Positions 1 to 12,790 of a DNA stretch of 64,000 bases are shown in pieces; the first letter of the stretch is position 1; every line of letters begins with the position of its first letter. Source of the DNA: Agriotes lineatus (lineage: Eukaryota; Arthropoda; Insecta; Coleoptera; Elateridae); the NCBI GenBank assembly GCA_940337035.1, contig CALNHX010007721.1, forward strand, positions 1-64,000. Direction: 5' to 3'. The notes under the pieces were generated by a model that saw nothing but the letters and a program-made list of their open reading frames with translations, was not told the origin of the DNA and searched no databases. The translations under genes and the position numbers were made by a program.

Positions 1-1676
1 TGGTGACCTTTGGTGACCTTTGGTGACCTTTGGGGTGACCTTTGGTGACCTTTGGGATGACCTTTAGTGACCTTTGGTGACCTTTGCTGACCTTTGGTGA
101 CCTTTGGTGACCTTTGGTGACCTTTGGGGTGACCTTTGGTGACCTTTGGGGTGACCTTTGGTGACCTTTGGTGACCTTTGGGGTGACCTTTGGTGACCTT
201 TGGTGTGACCTTTGGTGACCTTTGGTGACCTTTGGTGACCTTTGGTGACCTTTGGGGTGACCTTTGATGACCTTTGGGATGACCTTTGGTGACCTTTGGT
301 GACCTTTGGTGACCTTTGGTGACCTTTGGTGACCTTTGGGGTGACCTTTGGTGACCTTTGGTGACCTTTGGTGACCTTTGGGGTGACCTTTGGTGACCTT
401 TGGGGTGACCTTTGGTGACCTTTGGGGTGACCTTTGGTGACCTTTGGTGACCTTTGGTGACCTTTGGTGACCTTTGGTGACCTTTGGGGTGACCTTTGGT
501 GACCTTTGGTGACCTTTGGTGACCTTTGGGGTGACCTTTGGTGACCTTTGGGGTGACCTTTGGTGACCTTTGGGGTGACCTTTGGTGACCTTTGGTGACC
601 TTTGGTGACCTTTGCTGACCTTTGGTGACCTTTGGGGTGACCTTTGGTGACCTTTGGGATGACCTTTGGTGACCTTTGGTGACCTTTGGTGACCTTTGGT
701 GACCTTTGGGGTGACCTTTGGTGAGCTTTGGGGTGACCTTTGGTGACCTTTGGTGACCTTTGGGGTGACCTTTGGTGACCTTTGGGGTGACCTTTGGTGA
801 CCTTTGGGGTGACCTTTGGTGACCTTTGGTGACCTTTGGTGACCTTTGGTGACCTTTGGTGACCTTTGGGGTGACCTTTGGTGACCTTTGGGATGACCTT
901 TGGTGACCTTTGGTGACCTTTGGTGACCTTTGGTGACCTTTGGTGACCTTTGGGGTGACCTTTGGTGACCTTTGGTGACCTTTGGTGACCTTTGGGGTGA
1001 CCTTTGGTGACCTTTGGTGACCTTTGGTGACCTTTGGGGTGACCTTTGGTGACTTTTGGGGTGACCTTTGGTGACCTTTGGGGTGATCTTTGGTGACCTT
1101 TGGGGTGACTTTTGGTGACCTTTGGTAACTTTTGGTGACCTTTGGGGTGACCTTTGGGGTGACCTGTGTTGACCTTTGGGGTGACCTTTGGTGACCTTTG
1201 GTGACGTTTGGGGTGACCTTTGGTGACCTTTGGGGTGACCTTTGGTGACCTTTGTAAACTTTTGGTGACCTTTGGGGTGACCTTTGGGGTGACCTGTGGT
1301 GACCTTTGGGGTGACCTTTGGTGACCTTTGGTGACCTTTGGTGACCTTTGGTGACCTTTGGGGTGACCTTTGGTGACCTTTGGTGACCTTTGGGGTGACC
1401 TTTGGTGACCTTTGGTGACCTTTGGTGACCTTTGGGGTGACCTTTGGTGACCTTTGGGGTGACCTTTGGTGACCTTTGGTGACCTTTGGTGACCTTTGGT
1501 GACCTTTGGGGTAACCTTTAGTGACCTTTGGGGTGACCTTTGGTGACCTTTGGTGACCTTTGGGGTGACCTTTGGTGACCTTTGGTGACCTTTGGTGACC
1601 ATTGGTGACCTTTGGGGTGACCTTTGGGGTGACCTTTGGTGACCTTTGGGGTGACCTTTGGTGACCTTTGGTGACC
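1..1676. repeat. Tail of a preceding 13.6-kb unit (A0)
   Basis: Markers in this stretch match A1 at a constant offset of 11,489 bp: TTTAG at 66 pairs with 11,555, CTGTGTTGACC near 1,164 with 12,653, and GTAACCTTTAG near 1,512 with 13,001. From 1,677 onward the offset jumps to 13,573. The simplest reading is that A0 ends here and lacks about 2.1 kb that A1 has (roughly 13.1-15.2 kb). The exact breakpoint between about 1,520 and 1,677 cannot be set by eye. Confidence 0.75.
1081..1300. repeat. Diverged cassette 1, TGTAAAC type
   Basis: Clustered variants TGATCTTTGG, GACTTTTGG and GGTAACTTTTGG are followed by two 12-bp units and CTGTGTTGACC, then TGTAAACTTTTGG and CTGTGG. The second half lacks TGATC, unlike most later copies. 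Confidence 0.75.
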
Positions 1677-2249
1677 ATTGGTGACCTTTGGGGTGACCTT
1701 TGGGGTGACCTTTGGTGACCTTTGGTGACCTTTGGTGACCTTTGGTGACCTTTGGGGTGACCTTTAGTGACCTTTGGGGTGACCTTTGGTGACCTTTGGT
1801 GACCTTTGGGGTGACCTTTGGTGACCTTTGGTGACCTTTGGTGACCTTTGGTGACCTTTGAGGTGACCTTTGGTGACCTGTGGTGACCTTTGGTGACCTT
1901 TGCTGACCTTTGGTGACCTTTGGTGACCTTTGGTGACCTTTGTTGTAACCTTTGGTGACCTTTGGGGTGACCTTTGGTGACCTTTGGTGACCTTTGGGGT
2001 GACCTTTGGTGACCTTTGGGGTGACCTTTGGTGACCTTTGGGGTGACCTTTGGTGACCTTTGGTGACCTTTGGTGACCTTTGGGGTGACCTTTGGTGACC
2101 TTTGGGGTGACCTTTGGTGACCTTTGGGGTGACCTTTGGTGACCTTTGGTGACCTTTGGGGTAAACTTTGGTGACCTTTGGGATGACCTTTGGTGACCTT
2201 TGGTGACCTTTGGTGACCTTTGGTGACCTTTGGTGACCTTTGGTGACCT

Positions 2250-3025
2250 TTAGGTGACCTTTGGTGACCTTTGGTGACCTTTGGTGACCTTTGGGGTGAC
2301 CTTTGGTGACCTTTGGTGACCTTTGGTGACCTTTGGGGTGACCTTTGGTGACCTTTGGTGACCTTTGGTGACCTTTGGTGACCTTTGGGGTGACCTTTGC
2401 TGACCTTTGGTAACCTTTGGTGACCTTTGGGGTGACCTTTGGTGACCTTTGGGGTGACCTTTGGTGACCTTTGGTGACCTTCGGTGACCTTTGGTGACCT
2501 TTGGTGACCTTTGGTGACCTTTGGGGTGACCTTTGGTGACCTTTGGGGTGACCTTTGGTGACCTTTGGTGACCTTTGGGGTGACCTTTAGTGACCTTTGG
2601 GGTGACCTTTGGTGACCTTTGGTGACCTTTGGTGACCTTTGGGGTGACCTTTGGTGACCTTTGGGGTGACCTTTGGTGACCTTTGGTGACCATTGGTGAC
2701 CTTTGGGGTGACCTTTGGTGACCTTTGGGGTGACCTTTGGTGACCTTTGGTGACCTTTGGTGACCTTTGGTGACCTTTGGGGTGACCTTTAGTGACATTT
2801 GGGGTGACCTTTGGTGACCTTTGGGGTGACCTTTGGTGACCTTTGGTGACCTTTGGTGACCTTTGGGGTGACCTTTGGTGACCTTTGGGGTGACCTTTGG
2901 TAACCTTTGGGGTGACCTTTGGTGACCTTTGGTGACCTTTGGGGTGAACTTTGGTGACCTTTGGGATGACCTTTGGTGACCTTTGGTGACCTTTGGTGAC
3001 CTTTGGTGACCTTTGGTGACCTTTA
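2250..3025. repeat. 773-bp sub-block bounded by TTTAGG (A1, first)
   Basis: TTTAGGTGACC at 2,252 and 3,025 are exactly 773 bp apart. The interval holds TTTGCTGACC, GGTAACC, TTCGG, CCATTGG and GACATTTGG in that order. The same 773-bp interval is at 5,120-5,893, 2,868 bp further on. Confidence 0.8.
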
Positions 3026-3831
3026 GGTGACCTTTGGTGACCTTTGGTGACCTTTGGTGACCTTTGGGGTGACCTTTGGTGACCTTTGGTGACCTTTGGT
3101 GACCCTTGGGGTGACCTTTGGTGACCTTTGGTGACCTTTGGTGACCTTTGGGGTGACCTTTGGTGACCTTTGGGGTGACCTTTGGTGACCTTTGGTGACC
3201 TTTGGGGTGACCTTTGGTGACCTTTGGGGTGACCTTTGGTGACCTTTGGGGTGACGTTTGGTGACCTTTGGTGACCTTTGGTGACCTTTGGGGTGACCTT
3301 TGGTGACCTTTGGGGTGACCTTTGGTGACCTTTGGGGTGACCTTTGGTGACCTTTGGTGACCTTTGGTGACCTTTGGTGACCTTTGGGGTGACCTTTGGT
3401 GACCTTTGGGATGACCTTTGGTGACCTTTGGTGACCTTTGGTGACCTTTGGTGACCTTTGGTGACCTTTGGGGTGACCTTTGGTGACCTTTGGGGTGACC
3501 TTTGGTGACCTTTGGTGACCTTTGGGGTGACCTTTGGTGACCTTTGGGGTGACCTTTGGTGACCTTTGGGGTGACCTTTGGTGACCTTTGGTGACCTTTG
3601 GTGACCTTTGGTGACCTTTGGGGTGACCTTTGGTGACCTTTGGGATGACCTTTGGTGACCTTTGGTGACCTTTGGTGACCTTTGGTGACCTTTGGTGACC
3701 TTTGGGGTGACCTTTGGTGACCTTTGGTGACCTTTGGTGACCTTTGGGGTGACCTTTGGTGACCTTTGGTGACCTTTGGTGACCTTTGGGGTGACCTTTG
3801 GTGACTTTTGGGGTGACCTTTGGTGACCTTT

Positions 3832-4020
3832 GGGGTGATCTTTGGTGACCTTTGGGGTGACTTTTGGTGACCTTTGGTAACTTTTGGTGACCTTTGGGGT
3901 GACCTTTGGGGTGACCTTTGGTGACCTTTGGGGTGATCTTTGGTGACCTTTGGGGTGACTTTTGGTGACCTTTGGTAACTTTTGGTGACCTTTGGGGTGA
4001 CCTTTGGGGTGACCTGTGGT
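3832..4020. repeat. Diverged cassette 2, TAAC-TAAC type
   Basis: Two successive half-cassettes, each TGATCTTT, GACTTTTGG, GGTAACTTTTGG, lie about 90 bp apart and end in CTGTGG at 4,015. It pairs with the cassette at 17,421 in A2. Confidence 0.75.
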
Positions 4021-5117
4021 GACCTTTGGGGTGACCTTTGGTGACCTTCGGTGACCTTTGGTGACCTTTGGTGATCTTTGGTGACCTTTGGGGTGACCTT
4101 TGGTGATCTTTGGGGTGACCTTTGGTGACCTTTGGTGACCTTTGGGGTGACCTTTAGTGACCTTTGGGGTGACCTTTGGTGACCTTTGGTGACCTTTGGT
4201 GACCTTTGGGGTGACCTTTGGTGACCTTTGGGGTGACCTGTGGTGACCTTTGGTGACCATTGGTGACCTTTGGGGTGACCTTTGGTGACCTTTGGGGTGA
4301 CCTTTGGTGACCTTTGGTGACCTTTGGTGACCTTTGGTGACCTTTGGGGTGACCTTTAGTGACCTTTGGGGTGACCTTTGGTGACCTTTGGTGACCTTTG
4401 GGGTGACCTTTGGTGACCTTTGGTGACCTTTGGTGACCTTTGGTGACCTTTGGGGTGACCTTTGGTGACCTGTGGTGACCTTTGGTGACCTTTGCTGACC
4501 TTTGGTGACCTTTGGTGACCTTTGGTGACCTTTGGGGTGACCTTTGGTGACCTTTGGGGTGACCTTTGGTGACCTTTGGTGACCTTTGGGGTGACCTTTG
4601 GTGACCTTTGGGGTGACCTTTGGTGACCTTTGGGGTGTCCTTTGGTGACCTTTGGTGACCTTTGGTGACCTTTGGTGACCTTTGGGGTGACTTTTGGTGA
4701 CTTTTGGGATGACCTTTGGTGACCTTTGGTGACCTTTGGTGACCTTTGGTGACCTTTGGTGACCTTTGGGGTGACCTTTGGTGACCTTTGGTGACCTTTG
4801 GTGACCTTTGGGGTGACCTTTGGTGACCTTTGGGGTGACCTTTGGTGACCTTTGGGGTGACCTTTGGTGACCTTTGGTGACCTTTGGGGTAAACTTTGGT
4901 GACCTTTGGGATGACCTTTGGTGACCTTTGGTGACCTTTGGTGACCTTTGGGGTGACCTTTGGTGACCTTTGGGGTGACCTTTGGTGACCTTTGGGGTGA
5001 CCTTTGGTGACCTTTGGTGACCTTTGGGGTAAACTTTGGTGACCTTTGGGATGACCTTTGGTGACCTTTGGTGACCTTTGGTGACCTTTGGTGACCTTTG
5101 GTGACCTTTGGTGACCT

Positions 5118-5893
5118 TTAGGTGACCTTTGGTGACCTTTGGTGACCTTTGGTGACCTTTGGGGTGACCTTTGGTGACCTTTGGTGACCTTTGGTGACCT
5201 TTGGGGTGACCTTTGGTGACCTTTGGTGACCTTTGGTGACCTTTGGTGACCTTTGGGGTGACCTTTGCTGACCTTTGGTAACCTTTGGTGACCTTTGGGG
5301 TGACCTTTGGTGACCTTTGGGGTGACCTTTGGTGACCTTTGGTGACCTTCGGTGACCTTTGGTGACCTTTGGTGACCTTTGGTGACCTTTGGGGTGACCT
5401 TTGGTGACCTTTGGGGTGACCTTTGGTGACCTTTGGTGACCTTTGGGGTGACCTTTAGTGACCTTTGGGGTGACCTTTGGTGACCTTTGGTGACCTTTGG
5501 TGACCTTTGGGGTGACCTTTGGTGACCTTTGGGGTGACCTTTGGTGACCTTTGGTGACCATTGGTGACCTTTGGGGTGACCTTTGGTGACCTTTGGGGTG
5601 ACCTTTGGTGACCTTTGGTGACCTTTGGTGACCTTTGGTGACCTTTGGGGTGACCTTTAGTGACATTTGGGGTGACCTTTGGTGACCTTTGGGGTGACCT
5701 TTGGTGACCTTTGGTGACCTTTGGTGACCTTTGGGGTGACCTTTGGTGACCTTTGGGGTGACCTATGGTAACCTTTGGGGTGACCTTTGGTGACCTTTGG
5801 TGACCTTTGGGGTGAACTTTGGTGACCTTTGGGATGACCTTTGGTGACCTTTGGTGACCTTTGGTGACCTTTGGTGACCTTTGGTGACCTTTA
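5118..5893. repeat. 773-bp sub-block (A1, second)
   Basis: It has the same marker order as the block at 2,250 but with CCTATGGTAACC at 5,761 where the first copy reads CCTTTGGTAACC. It is followed 1,379 bp later by another TTTAGG at 7,272. Confidence 0.8.
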
Positions 5894-8100
5894 GGTGACC
5901 TTTGGTGACCTTTGGTGACCTTTGGTGACCTTTGGGGTGACCTTTGGTGACCTTTGGTGACCTTTGGTGACCTTTGGGGTGACCTTTGGTGACCTTTGGT
6001 GACCTTTGGTGACCTTTGGTGACCTTTGGGGTGACCTTTGGTGACCTTTGGGGTGACCTTTGGTGACCTTTGGTGACCTTTGGGGTGACCTTTGGTGACC
6101 TTTGGGGTGACCTTTGGTGACCTTTGGGGTGACGTTTGGTGACCTTTGGTGACCTTTGGTGACCTTTGGGGTGACCTTTGGTGACCTTTGGGGTGACCTT
6201 TGGTGACCTTTGGGGTGACCTTTGGTGACCTTTGGTGACCTTTGGTGACCTTTGGTGACCTTTGGGGTGACCTTTGGTGACCTTTGGGATGACCTTTGGT
6301 GACCTTTGGTGACCTTTGGTGACCTTTGGTGACCTTTGGTGACCTTTGGGGTGACCTTTGGTGACCTTTGGGGTGACCTTTGGTGACCTTTGGTGACCTT
6401 TGGGGTGACCTTTGGTGACCTTTGGGGTGACCTTTGGTGACCTTTGGGGTGACCTTTGGTGACCTTTGGTGACCTTTGGTGACCTTTGGTGACCTTTGGT
6501 GACCTTTGGGGTGACCTTTGGTGACCTTTGGTGACCTTTGGGGTGACCTTTGGTGACCTTTGGTGACCTTTGGTGACCTTTGGGGTGACCTTTGGTGACC
6601 TTTGGTGACCTTTGGTGACCTTTGGTGACCTTTGGGGTGACCTTTGCTGACCTTTGGTAACCTTTGGTGACCTTTGGGGTGACCTTTGGTGACCTTTGGG
6701 GTGACCTTTGGTGACCTTTGGTGACCTTCGGTGACCTTTGGTGACCTTTGGTGACCTTTGGTGACCTTTGGGGTGACCTTTGGTGACCTTTGGGGTGACC
6801 TTTGGTGACCTTTGGTGACCTTTGGGGTGACCTTTAGTGACCTTTGGGGTGACCTTTGGTGACCTTTGGTGACCTTTGGTGACCTTTGGGGTGACCTTTG
6901 GTGACCTTTGGGGTGACCTTTGGTGACCTTTGGTGACCATTGGTGACCTTTGGGGTGACCTTTGGTGACCTTTGGGGTGACCTTTGGTGACCTTTGGTGA
7001 CCTTTGGTGACCTTTGGTGACCTTTGGGGTGACCTTTAGTGACATTTGGGGTGACCTTTGGTGACCTTTGGGGTGACCTTTGGTGACCTTTGGTGACCTT
7101 TTGTGACCTTTGGGGTGACCTTTGGTGACCTTTGGGGTGACCTTTGGTAACCTTTGGGGTGACCTTTGGTGACCTTTGGTGACCTTTGGGGTGAACTTTG
7201 GTGACCTTTGGGATGACCTTTGGTGACCTTTGGTGACCTTTGGTGACCTTTGGTGACCTTTGGTGACCTTTAGGTGACCTTTGGTGACCTTTGGTGACCT
7301 TTGGTGACCTTTGGGGTGACCTTTGGTGACCTTTGGTGAACTTTGGTGACCTTTGGGGTGACCTTTGGTGACCTTTGGTGACCTTTGGTGACCTTTGGTG
7401 ACCTTTGGGGTGACCTTTGGTGACCTTTGGGGTGACCTTTGGTAACCTTTGGTGACCTTTGGGGTGACCTTTGGTGACCTTTGGGGTGACCTTTGGTGAC
7501 CTTTGGGGTGACGTTTGGTGACCTTTGGTGACCTTTGGTGACCTTTGGGGTGACCTTTGGTGACCTTTGGGGTGACCTTTGGTGACCTTTGGGGTGACCT
7601 TTGGTGACCTTTGGTGACCTTTGGTGACCTTTGGTGACCTTTGGGGTGACCTTTGGTGACCTTTGGGATGACCTTTGGTGACCTTTGGTGACCTTTGGTG
7701 ACCTTTGGTGACCTTTGGTGACCTTTGGGGTGACCTTTGGTGACCTTTGGGGTGACCTTTAGTGACCTTTGGTGACCTTTGGGGTGACCTTTGGTGACCT
7801 TTGGGGTGACCTTTGGTGACCTTTGGGGTGACCTTTGGTGACCTTTGGTGACCTTTGGTGACCTTTGGTGACCTTTGGTGACCTTTGGGGTGACCTTTGG
7901 TGACCTTTGGGATGACCTTTGGTGACCTTTGGTGACCTTTGGTGACCTTTGGTGACCTTTGGTGACCTTTGGGGTGACCTTTGGTGACCTTTGGTGACCT
8001 TTGGTGACCTTTGGGGTGACCTTTGGTGACCTTTGGTGACCTTTGGTGACCTTTGGGGTGACCTTTGGTGACTTTTGGGGTGACCTTTGGTGACCTTTGG

Positions 8101-8290
8101 GGTGATCTTTGGTGACCTTTGGGGTGACTTTTGGTGACCTTTGGTAACTTTTGGTGACCTATGGGGTGACCTTTGGGGTGACCTTTGGTGACCTTTGGGG
8201 TGATCTTTGGTGACCTTTGGGGTGACTTTTGGTGACCTTTGGTAACTTTTGGTGACCTTTGGGGTGACCTTTGGGGTGACCTGTGGTGAC
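8101..8290. repeat. Diverged cassette 3, TAAC-TAAC type
   Basis: It has the same double structure as at 3,832. The A at 8,161 (CCTATGG) is a private substitution; A2 has T at 21,754. Confidence 0.75.
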
Positions 8291-9680
8291 CTTTGGGGTG
8301 ACCTTTGGTGACCTTCGGTGACCTTTGGTGACCTTTGGTGATCTTTGGTGACCTTTGGGGTGACCTTTGGTGATCTTTGGGGTGACCTTTGGTGACCTTT
8401 GGTGACCTTTGGGGTGACCTTTAGTGACCTTTGGGGTGACCTTTGGTGACCTTTGGTGACCTTTGGTGACCTTTGGGGTGACCTTTGGTGACCTTTGGGG
8501 TGACCTTTGGTGACCTTTGGTGACCATTGGTGACCTTTGGGGTGACCTTTGGTGACCTTTGGGGTGACCTTTGGTGACCTTTGGTGACCTTTGGTGACCT
8601 TTGGTGACCTTTGGGGTGACCTTTAGTGACCTTTGGGGTGACCTTTGGTGACCTTTGGTGACCTTTGGGGTGACCTTTGGTGACCTTTGGTGACCTTTGG
8701 TGACCTTTGGTGACCTTTGGGGTGACCTTTGGTGACCTGTGGTGACCTTTGGTGACCTTTGCTGACCTTTGGTGACCTTTGGTGACCTTTGGTGACCTTT
8801 GGGGTGACCTTTGGTGACCTTTGGGGTGACCTTTGGTGACCTTTGGTGACCTTTGGGGTGACCTTTGGTGACCTTTGGGGTGACCTTTGGTGACCTTTGG
8901 GGTGTCCTTTGGTGACCTTTGGTGACCTTTGGTGACCTTTGGTGACCTTTGGGGTGACTTTTGGTGACCTTTGGGATGACCTTTGGTGACCTTTGGTGAC
9001 CTTTGGTGACCTTTGGTGACCTTTGGTGACCTTTGGGGTGACCTTTGGTGACCTTTGGTGACCTTTGGTGACCTTTGGGGTGACCTTTGGTGACCTTTGG
9101 GGTGACCTTTGGTGACCTTTGGGGTGACCTTTGGTGACCTTTGGTGACCTTTGGTGACCTTTGGTGACCTTTGGTGACCTTTGGGGTGACCTTTGGTGAC
9201 CTTTGGTGACCTTTGGTGACCTTTGGGGTGACCTTTGGTGACCTTTGGGGTGACCTTTGGTGACCTTTGGGGTGACCTTTGGTGACCTTTGGTGACCTTT
9301 GGGGTGACCTTTGGTGACCTTTGGGGTGACCTTTGGTGACCTTTGGGGTGACCTTTGGTGACCTTTGGGGTGTCCTTTGGTGATCTTTGGTGACCTTTGG
9401 TGACCTTTGGTGACCTTTGGTGACCTTTGGGGTGACCTTTGGTGACCTTTGGGATGACCTTTGGTGACCTTTGGTGACCTTTGGTGACCTTTGGGATGAC
9501 CTTTGGTGACCTTTGGTGACCTTTGGTGACCTTTGGTGACCTTTGGTGACCTTTGGGGTGACCTTTGGTGACCTTTGGTGACCTTTGGTGATCTTTGGGG
9601 TGACCTTTGGTGACCTTTGGTGACCTTTGGTGACCTTTGGGGTGACCTTTGGTGACTTTTGGGGTGACCTTTGGTGACCT

Positions 9681-9870
9681 TTGGGGTGATCTTTGGTGAC
9701 CTTTGGGGTGACTTTTGGTGACCTTTGGTAACTTTTGGTGACCTTTGGGGTGACCTTTGGGGTGACCTTTGGTGACCTTTGGGGTGATCTTTGGTGACCT
9801 TTGGGGTGACTTTTGGTGACCTTTGGTAACTTTTGGTGACCTTTGGGGTGACCTTTGGGGTGACCTGTGG
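9681..9870. repeat. Diverged cassette 4, TAAC-TAAC type
   Basis: This double cassette lies about 1.58 kb after the one at 8.1 kb. That spacing is kept in A2 (21.69 to 23.28 kb). Confidence 0.75.
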
Positions 9871-12570
9871 TGACCTTTGGGGTGACCTTTGGTGACCTTC
9901 GGTGACCTTTGGTGACCTTTGGTGATCTTTGGTGACCTTTGGGGTGACCTTTGGTGATCTTTGGGGTGACCTTTGGTGACCTTTGGTGACCTTTGGGGTG
10001 ACCTTTAGTGACCTTTGGGGTGACCTTTGGTGACCTTTGGTGACCTTTGGTGACCTTTGGGGTGACCTTTGGTGACCTTTGGGGTGACCTTTGGTGACCT
10101 TTGGTGACCATTGGTGACCTTTGGGGTGACCTTTGGTGACCTTTGGGGTGACCTTTGGTGACCTTTGGTGACCTTTGGTGACCTTTGGTGACCTTTGGGG
10201 TGACCTTTAGTGACCTTTGGGGTGACCTTTGGTGACCTTTGGTGACCTTTGGGGTGACCTTTGGTGACCTTTGGTGACCTTTGGTGACCTTTGGTGACCT
10301 TTGGGGTGACCTTTGGTGACCTGTGGTGACCTTTGGTGACCTTTGCTGACCTTTGGTGACCTTTGGTGACCTTTGGTGACCTTTGGGGTGACCTTTGGTG
10401 ACCTTTGGGGTGACCTTTGGTGACCTTTGGTGACCTTTGGGGTGACCTTTGGTGACCTTTGGGGTGACCTTTGGTGACCTTTGGGGTGTCCTTTGGTGAC
10501 CTTTGGTGACCTTTGGTGACCTTTGGGGTGACTTTTGGTGACCTTTGGGATGACCTTTGGTGACCTTTGGTGACCTTTGGTGACCTTTGGTGACCTTTGG
10601 TGACCTTTGGGGTGACCTTTGGTGACCTTTGGTGACCTTTGGTGACCTTTGGGGTGACCTTTGGTGACCTTTGGGGTGACCTTTGGTGACCTTTGGGGTG
10701 ACCTTTGGTGACCTTTGGTGACCTTTGGTGACCTTTGGTGACCTTTGGTGATTTTTGGGGTGACCTTTGGTGACCTTTGGTGACCTTTGGTGACCTTTGG
10801 GGTGACCTTTGGTGACCTTTGGGGTGACCTTTGGTGACCTTTGGGGTGACCTTTGGTGACCTTTGGTGACCTTTGGGGTGACCTTTGGTGACCTTTGGGG
10901 TGACCTTTGGTGACCTTTGGGGTGTCCTTTGGTGATCTTTGGTGACCTTTGGTGACCTTTGGTGACCTTTGGTGACCTTTGGGGTGACCTTTGGTGACCT
11001 TTGGGATGACCTTTGGTGACCTTTGGTGACCTTTGGTGACCTTTGGTGACCTTTGGTGACCTTTGGGGTGACCTTTGGTGACCTTTGGTGACCTTTGGTG
11101 ACCTTTGGGGTGACCTTTGGTGACCTTTGGGGTGACCTTTGGTGACCTTTGGGGTGACCTTTGGTGACCTTTGGTGACCTTTGGTGACCTTTGGTGACCT
11201 TTGGTGACCTTTGGGGTGACCTTTGGTGACCTTTGGTGACCTTTGGTGACCTTTGGGGTGACCTTTGGTGACCTTTGGGGTGACCTTTGGTGACCTTTGG
11301 GGTGACCTTTGGTGACCTTTGGTGACCTTTGGTGACCTTTGGTGACCTTTGGGGTGACCTTTGGTGACCTTTGGGATGACCTTTGGTGACCTTTGGTGAC
11401 CTTTGGTGACCTTTGGGGTGACCTTTGGTGACCTTTGGGGTGACCTTTGGTGACCTTTGGGGTGACCTTTGGTGACCTTTGGTGACCTTTGGTGACCTTT
11501 GGTGACCTTTGGTGACCTTTGGGGTGACCTTTGGTGACCTTTGGGATGACCTTTAGTGACCTTTGGTGACCTTTGCTGACCTTTGGTGACCTTTGGTGAC
11601 CTTTGGTGACCTTTGGGGTGACCTTTGGTGACCTTTGGGGTGACCTTTGGTGACCTTTGGTGACCTTTGGGGTGACCTTTGGTGACCTTTGGTGTGACCT
11701 TTGGTGACCTTTGGTGACCTTTGGTGACCTTTGGTGACCTTTGGGGTGACCTTTGATGACCTTTGGGATGACCTTTGGTGACCTTTGGTGACCTTTGGTG
11801 ACCTTTGGTGACCTTTGGTGACCTTTGGGGTGACCTTTGGTGACCTTTGGTGACCTTTGGTGACCTTTGGGGTGACCTTTGGTGACCTTTGGGGTGACCT
11901 TTGGTGACCTTTGGGGTGACCTTTGGTGACCTTTGGTGACCTTTGGTGACCTTTGGTGACCTTTGGTGACCTTTGGGGTGACCTTTGGTGACCTTTGGTG
12001 ACCTTTGGTGACCTTTGGGGTGACCTTTGGTGACCTTTGGGGTGACCTTTGGTGACCTTTGGGGTGACCTTTGGTGACCTTTGGTGACCTTTGGTGACCT
12101 TTGCTGACCTTTGGTGACCTTTGGGGTGACCTTTGGTGACCTTTGGGATGACCTTTGGTGACCTTTGGTGACCTTTGGTGACCTTTGGTGACCTTTGGGG
12201 TGACCTTTGGTGAGCTTTGGGGTGACCTTTGGTGACCTTTGGTGACCTTTGGGGTGACCTTTGGTGACCTTTGGGGTGACCTTTGGTGACCTTTGGGGTG
12301 ACCTTTGGTGACCTTTGGTGACCTTTGGTGACCTTTGGTGACCTTTGGTGACCTTTGGGGTGACCTTTGGTGACCTTTGGGATGACCTTTGGTGACCTTT
12401 GGTGACCTTTGGTGACCTTTGGTGACCTTTGGTGACCTTTGGGGTGACCTTTGGTGACCTTTGGTGACCTTTGGTGACCTTTGGGGTGACCTTTGGTGAC
12501 CTTTGGTGACCTTTGGTGACCTTTGGGGTGACCTTTGGTGACTTTTGGGGTGACCTTTGGTGACCTTTGG

Positions 12571-12790
12571 GGTGATCTTTGGTGACCTTTGGGGTGACTT
12601 TTGGTGACCTTTGGTAACTTTTGGTGACCTTTGGGGTGACCTTTGGGGTGACCTGTGTTGACCTTTGGGGTGACCTTTGGTGACCTTTGGTGACGTTTGG
12701 GGTGACCTTTGGTGACCTTTGGGGTGACCTTTGGTGACCTTTGTAAACTTTTGGTGACCTTTGGGGTGACCTTTGGGGTGACCTGTGGTG
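12571..12790. repeat. Diverged cassette 5, TGTAAAC type
   Basis: It matches cassette 1 at an offset of 11,489, with CTGTGTTGACC, GACGTTT and TGTAAACTTTTGG in that order. Confidence 0.75.

Noticed and set aside
1081..1300. Diverged cassette as a mobile element or attachment site
   Set aside because: It is still made of 10/12-bp units with a few substitutions; there are no terminal inverted repeats, target duplications or coding content.
8161..8161. A at 8,161 as a functional difference between A1 and A2
   Set aside because: It ends a minus-strand open frame (CCTATGG gives TAG), but since the frame is not a gene this is only a neutral-looking marker.
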